NCBI RefSeq assembly: GCF_017741935.1
Contig: NZ_JAGHMH010000013.1
Span: forward strand, 124,001-188,000
Length of the DNA stretch: 64,000 nucleotides
Direction of reading: 5' to 3'
Source: Rhizobium sp. 16-449-1b
Lineage (GTDB): Bacteria; Pseudomonadota; Alphaproteobacteria; Rhizobiales; Rhizobiaceae
Shown here: positions 63,083 through 64,000 of the stretch, piece after piece
Position numbering within the stretch: position 1 is the first letter of the stretch
How the letters are laid out: every line of letters starts with the position of its first letter
The notes under the pieces: generated by a model
Database searches by the model: none
What the model was told of the DNA's origin: nothing
What the model saw: the letters and a program-made list of their open reading frames with translations, nothing else
Position numbers and translations under genes: made by a program

Positions 63083-63096
63083 TTGTAGCGCTACAA
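63083..63096. promoter_or_regulatory. LacI-type operator candidate
   Basis: Perfect 14-bp palindrome TTGTAGCGCTACAA with the central AGCGCT typical of LacI-family operators, 61 bp before the PotA start and 108 bp before the divergent LacI gene. Binding here would block the importer/HyuAB promoter. Confidence 0.7.
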
Positions 63097-63204
63097 TATT
63101 CTGCGCGTGACGTCTGTCAAGGATTGCTTTTCTGACTTTGCCGCGATTTATAGCAGTGCGTATTTCGTAGTCATCTCGATGTGGAATTCAGCTCAAGGCA
63201 TGCA

Positions 63205-64000
63205 ATGACGAAATCTCGGAACGATGAAGCCATCACCATGCAGTCGGTCGCTATCGCGGCCGGCGTATCGCCGATGACGGTCTCGAACACGTTCCGCTAT
63301 CCGGAGCGAGTTCAGGAAGAAACGCGGCGGCGTGTGCTCACAATCGCGGCGGAATTGGGCTACGTTCCAAACCACGCCGCCGGCAATCTGGCCTCGGGCC
63401 AAAGCCGGGTTATCGGCGCCGTTATTCCATCGATCAAGAATTCGAGCTTCTACAACTATGTTCGCGGCATGCAGGATCGCGTGGCGAGCCAGGGTTACCA
63501 ACTGATTTTGAAACTGGCGGATACGGTTAGCCAGGAAGCGGCGGCGATCCGGACTTTCGTGGGCCTGCGTGTTGCCGGCGTGGCGCTCGTGGGCGACGAA
63601 CATGAAGTGGATGCGCTGACCCTCCTGCGGAAGACCGGCGTGCCCGTCGTTGAGTCCTGGGTATACAACAACCCCTTTGACATGGCGGTCGGCTATTCCA
63701 CCGCCGACGCAACTCACGCAATTACATCTCTTCTCATCGAAGCGGGACGTCAGCGGATCGGGTTTGTTGGCTATGACGGCGATGTTTCCCGTCGATACAC
63801 AGAGCGGGTCCCGGTTTTCAGGCGGTGCGTGGAGAGTGCAGGCCTCGATAGCCACCGGATCGTTCTTGTCGATCAGGCAGACGGCTTCAGTGCCGGAGCA
63901 AAGGCGCTTGAGGGGCTCTGCGCGATCGACCCAGACATCGATGCGATCGTCTGCCCTACTGACATTGTCGCCGCCGGTGTGCTGTTTGAATGTGGCCGCC
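63205..64000 (+). CDS. LacI-family regulator, cut by the window end
   Basis: 265 codons visible, no stop before the right edge. AAGG lies 6 nt before the ATG. DNA-binding domain SVAIAAGVSPMTVSNTFRYPERV (about residues 14-36) with hinge ending LGYVPNHAAGNLASG, then the effector domain (IGAVIPSIKNSSFYNYVRGM; IGFVGYDGD; DAIVCPTD). GntR/LacI-subfamily style with VSNTFRYPERV. Divergent from the PotA-led operon with a perfect 14-bp palindrome in the spacer, it is the probable repressor of that operon. About 70-80 residues should lie beyond the window. Confidence 0.9.
   Translation, partial: MTKSRNDEAITMQSVAIAAGVSPMTVSNTFRYPERVQEETRRRVLTIAAELGYVPNHAAGNLASGQSRVIGAVIPSIKNSSFYNYVRGMQDRVASQGYQLILKLADTVSQEAAAIRTFVGLRVAGVALVGDEHEVDALTLLRKTGVPVVESWVYNNPFDMAVGYSTADATHAITSLLIEAGRQRIGFVGYDGDVSRRYTERVPVFRRCVESAGLDSHRIVLVDQADGFSAGAKALEGLCAIDPDIDAIVCPTDIVAAGVLFECGR

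Noticed and set aside
1..64000. tRNA or rRNA genes, insertion sequences, CRISPR arrays, phage genes and replication origins
   Set aside because: I looked for cloverleaf-like patterns, transposase motifs, flanking direct repeats and regularly spaced repeats and saw none. This was by eye; a covariance-model and repeat search would be decisive.

Overview
The window reads as about 64 kb of an alphaproteobacterial genome of the order Hyphomicrobiales, most likely Rhizobiaceae (Rhizobium, Agrobacterium, Ensifer or a relative). The basis is high-GC coding DNA, densely packed catabolic operons, many XylF/RbsB-type and MalE/PotD-type ABC importers each with its own regulator, and family members typical of rhizobia (MocE-like Rieske protein, FrcA-like ATPases, a Gfo/Idh-aldo/keto reductase fusion). 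I saw no tRNA, rRNA, IS element, phage gene or CRISPR array. The organisation suggests a catabolic chromosome region, chromid or megaplasmid; that placement is inference.

Layout. 1-2.8 kb: end of a fecR-like gene and a TonB-dependent siderophore receptor with an STN signalling domain. 2.9-4.2 kb: rarA. 4.5-11.4 kb: a pentitol (probably ribitol) operon with XylF-type binding protein, ATPase, permease, ribitol-dehydrogenase-like SDR and pentulose kinase, divergent from a LacI regulator. 11.4-21.9 kb: a beta-galactoside-type operon with binding protein, two permeases, MalK/UgpC ATPase, GH42 beta-galactosidase, a Gfo/Idh-aldo/keto reductase fusion and a ThuA-like protein, divergent from a ROK regulator. 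22.0-25.8 kb: a LysR regulator divergent from a membrane PQQ glucose dehydrogenase, followed by a tiny pqqA.

25.9-36.6 kb: a ten-gene operon, divergent from a LacI regulator with two matching operators. It combines a membrane diiron oxygenase of the sterol desaturase/fatty acid hydroxylase type, a MocE-like Rieske ferredoxin, a ferredoxin reductase, an FrcBCA-like sugar importer, an inositol-dehydrogenase-like protein, a hydroxypyruvate-isomerase-like TIM barrel, a PanB-like protein lacking most PanB metal ligands, and PurU. I read it as a candidate route for oxidative O-demethylation of a methylated cyclitol or sugar (rhizopine-like), with PurU handling the one-carbon product.

36.7-53.1 kb: a cluster with two SfnB/DszC-type flavin monooxygenases, a DszA/NtaA-type LLM monooxygenase, three RbsB-type binding proteins, two RbsA-type ATPases, three permeases, a beta-propeller protein and two carboxymuconolactone-decarboxylase-fold proteins. 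The enzyme set resembles sulfur scavenging (Dsz/Sfn), yet the importers are of the sugar type, and there is no local regulator. 53.2-64 kb: a PotABCD-type importer with hydantoinase/oxoprolinase HyuA and HyuB, an FAD amine/amino-acid oxidase and a VOC protein, divergent from a LacI regulator cut by the window end. The hyuA gene carries an internal deletion and frameshift.

Two features run across the window. Four of the five catabolic regions keep a divergent regulator with a palindrome in the shared spacer or beside it. Each of the seven periplasmic binding-protein genes is followed within about 50 bp by a strong hairpin of unrelated sequence, which could set binding-protein excess over the membrane components.
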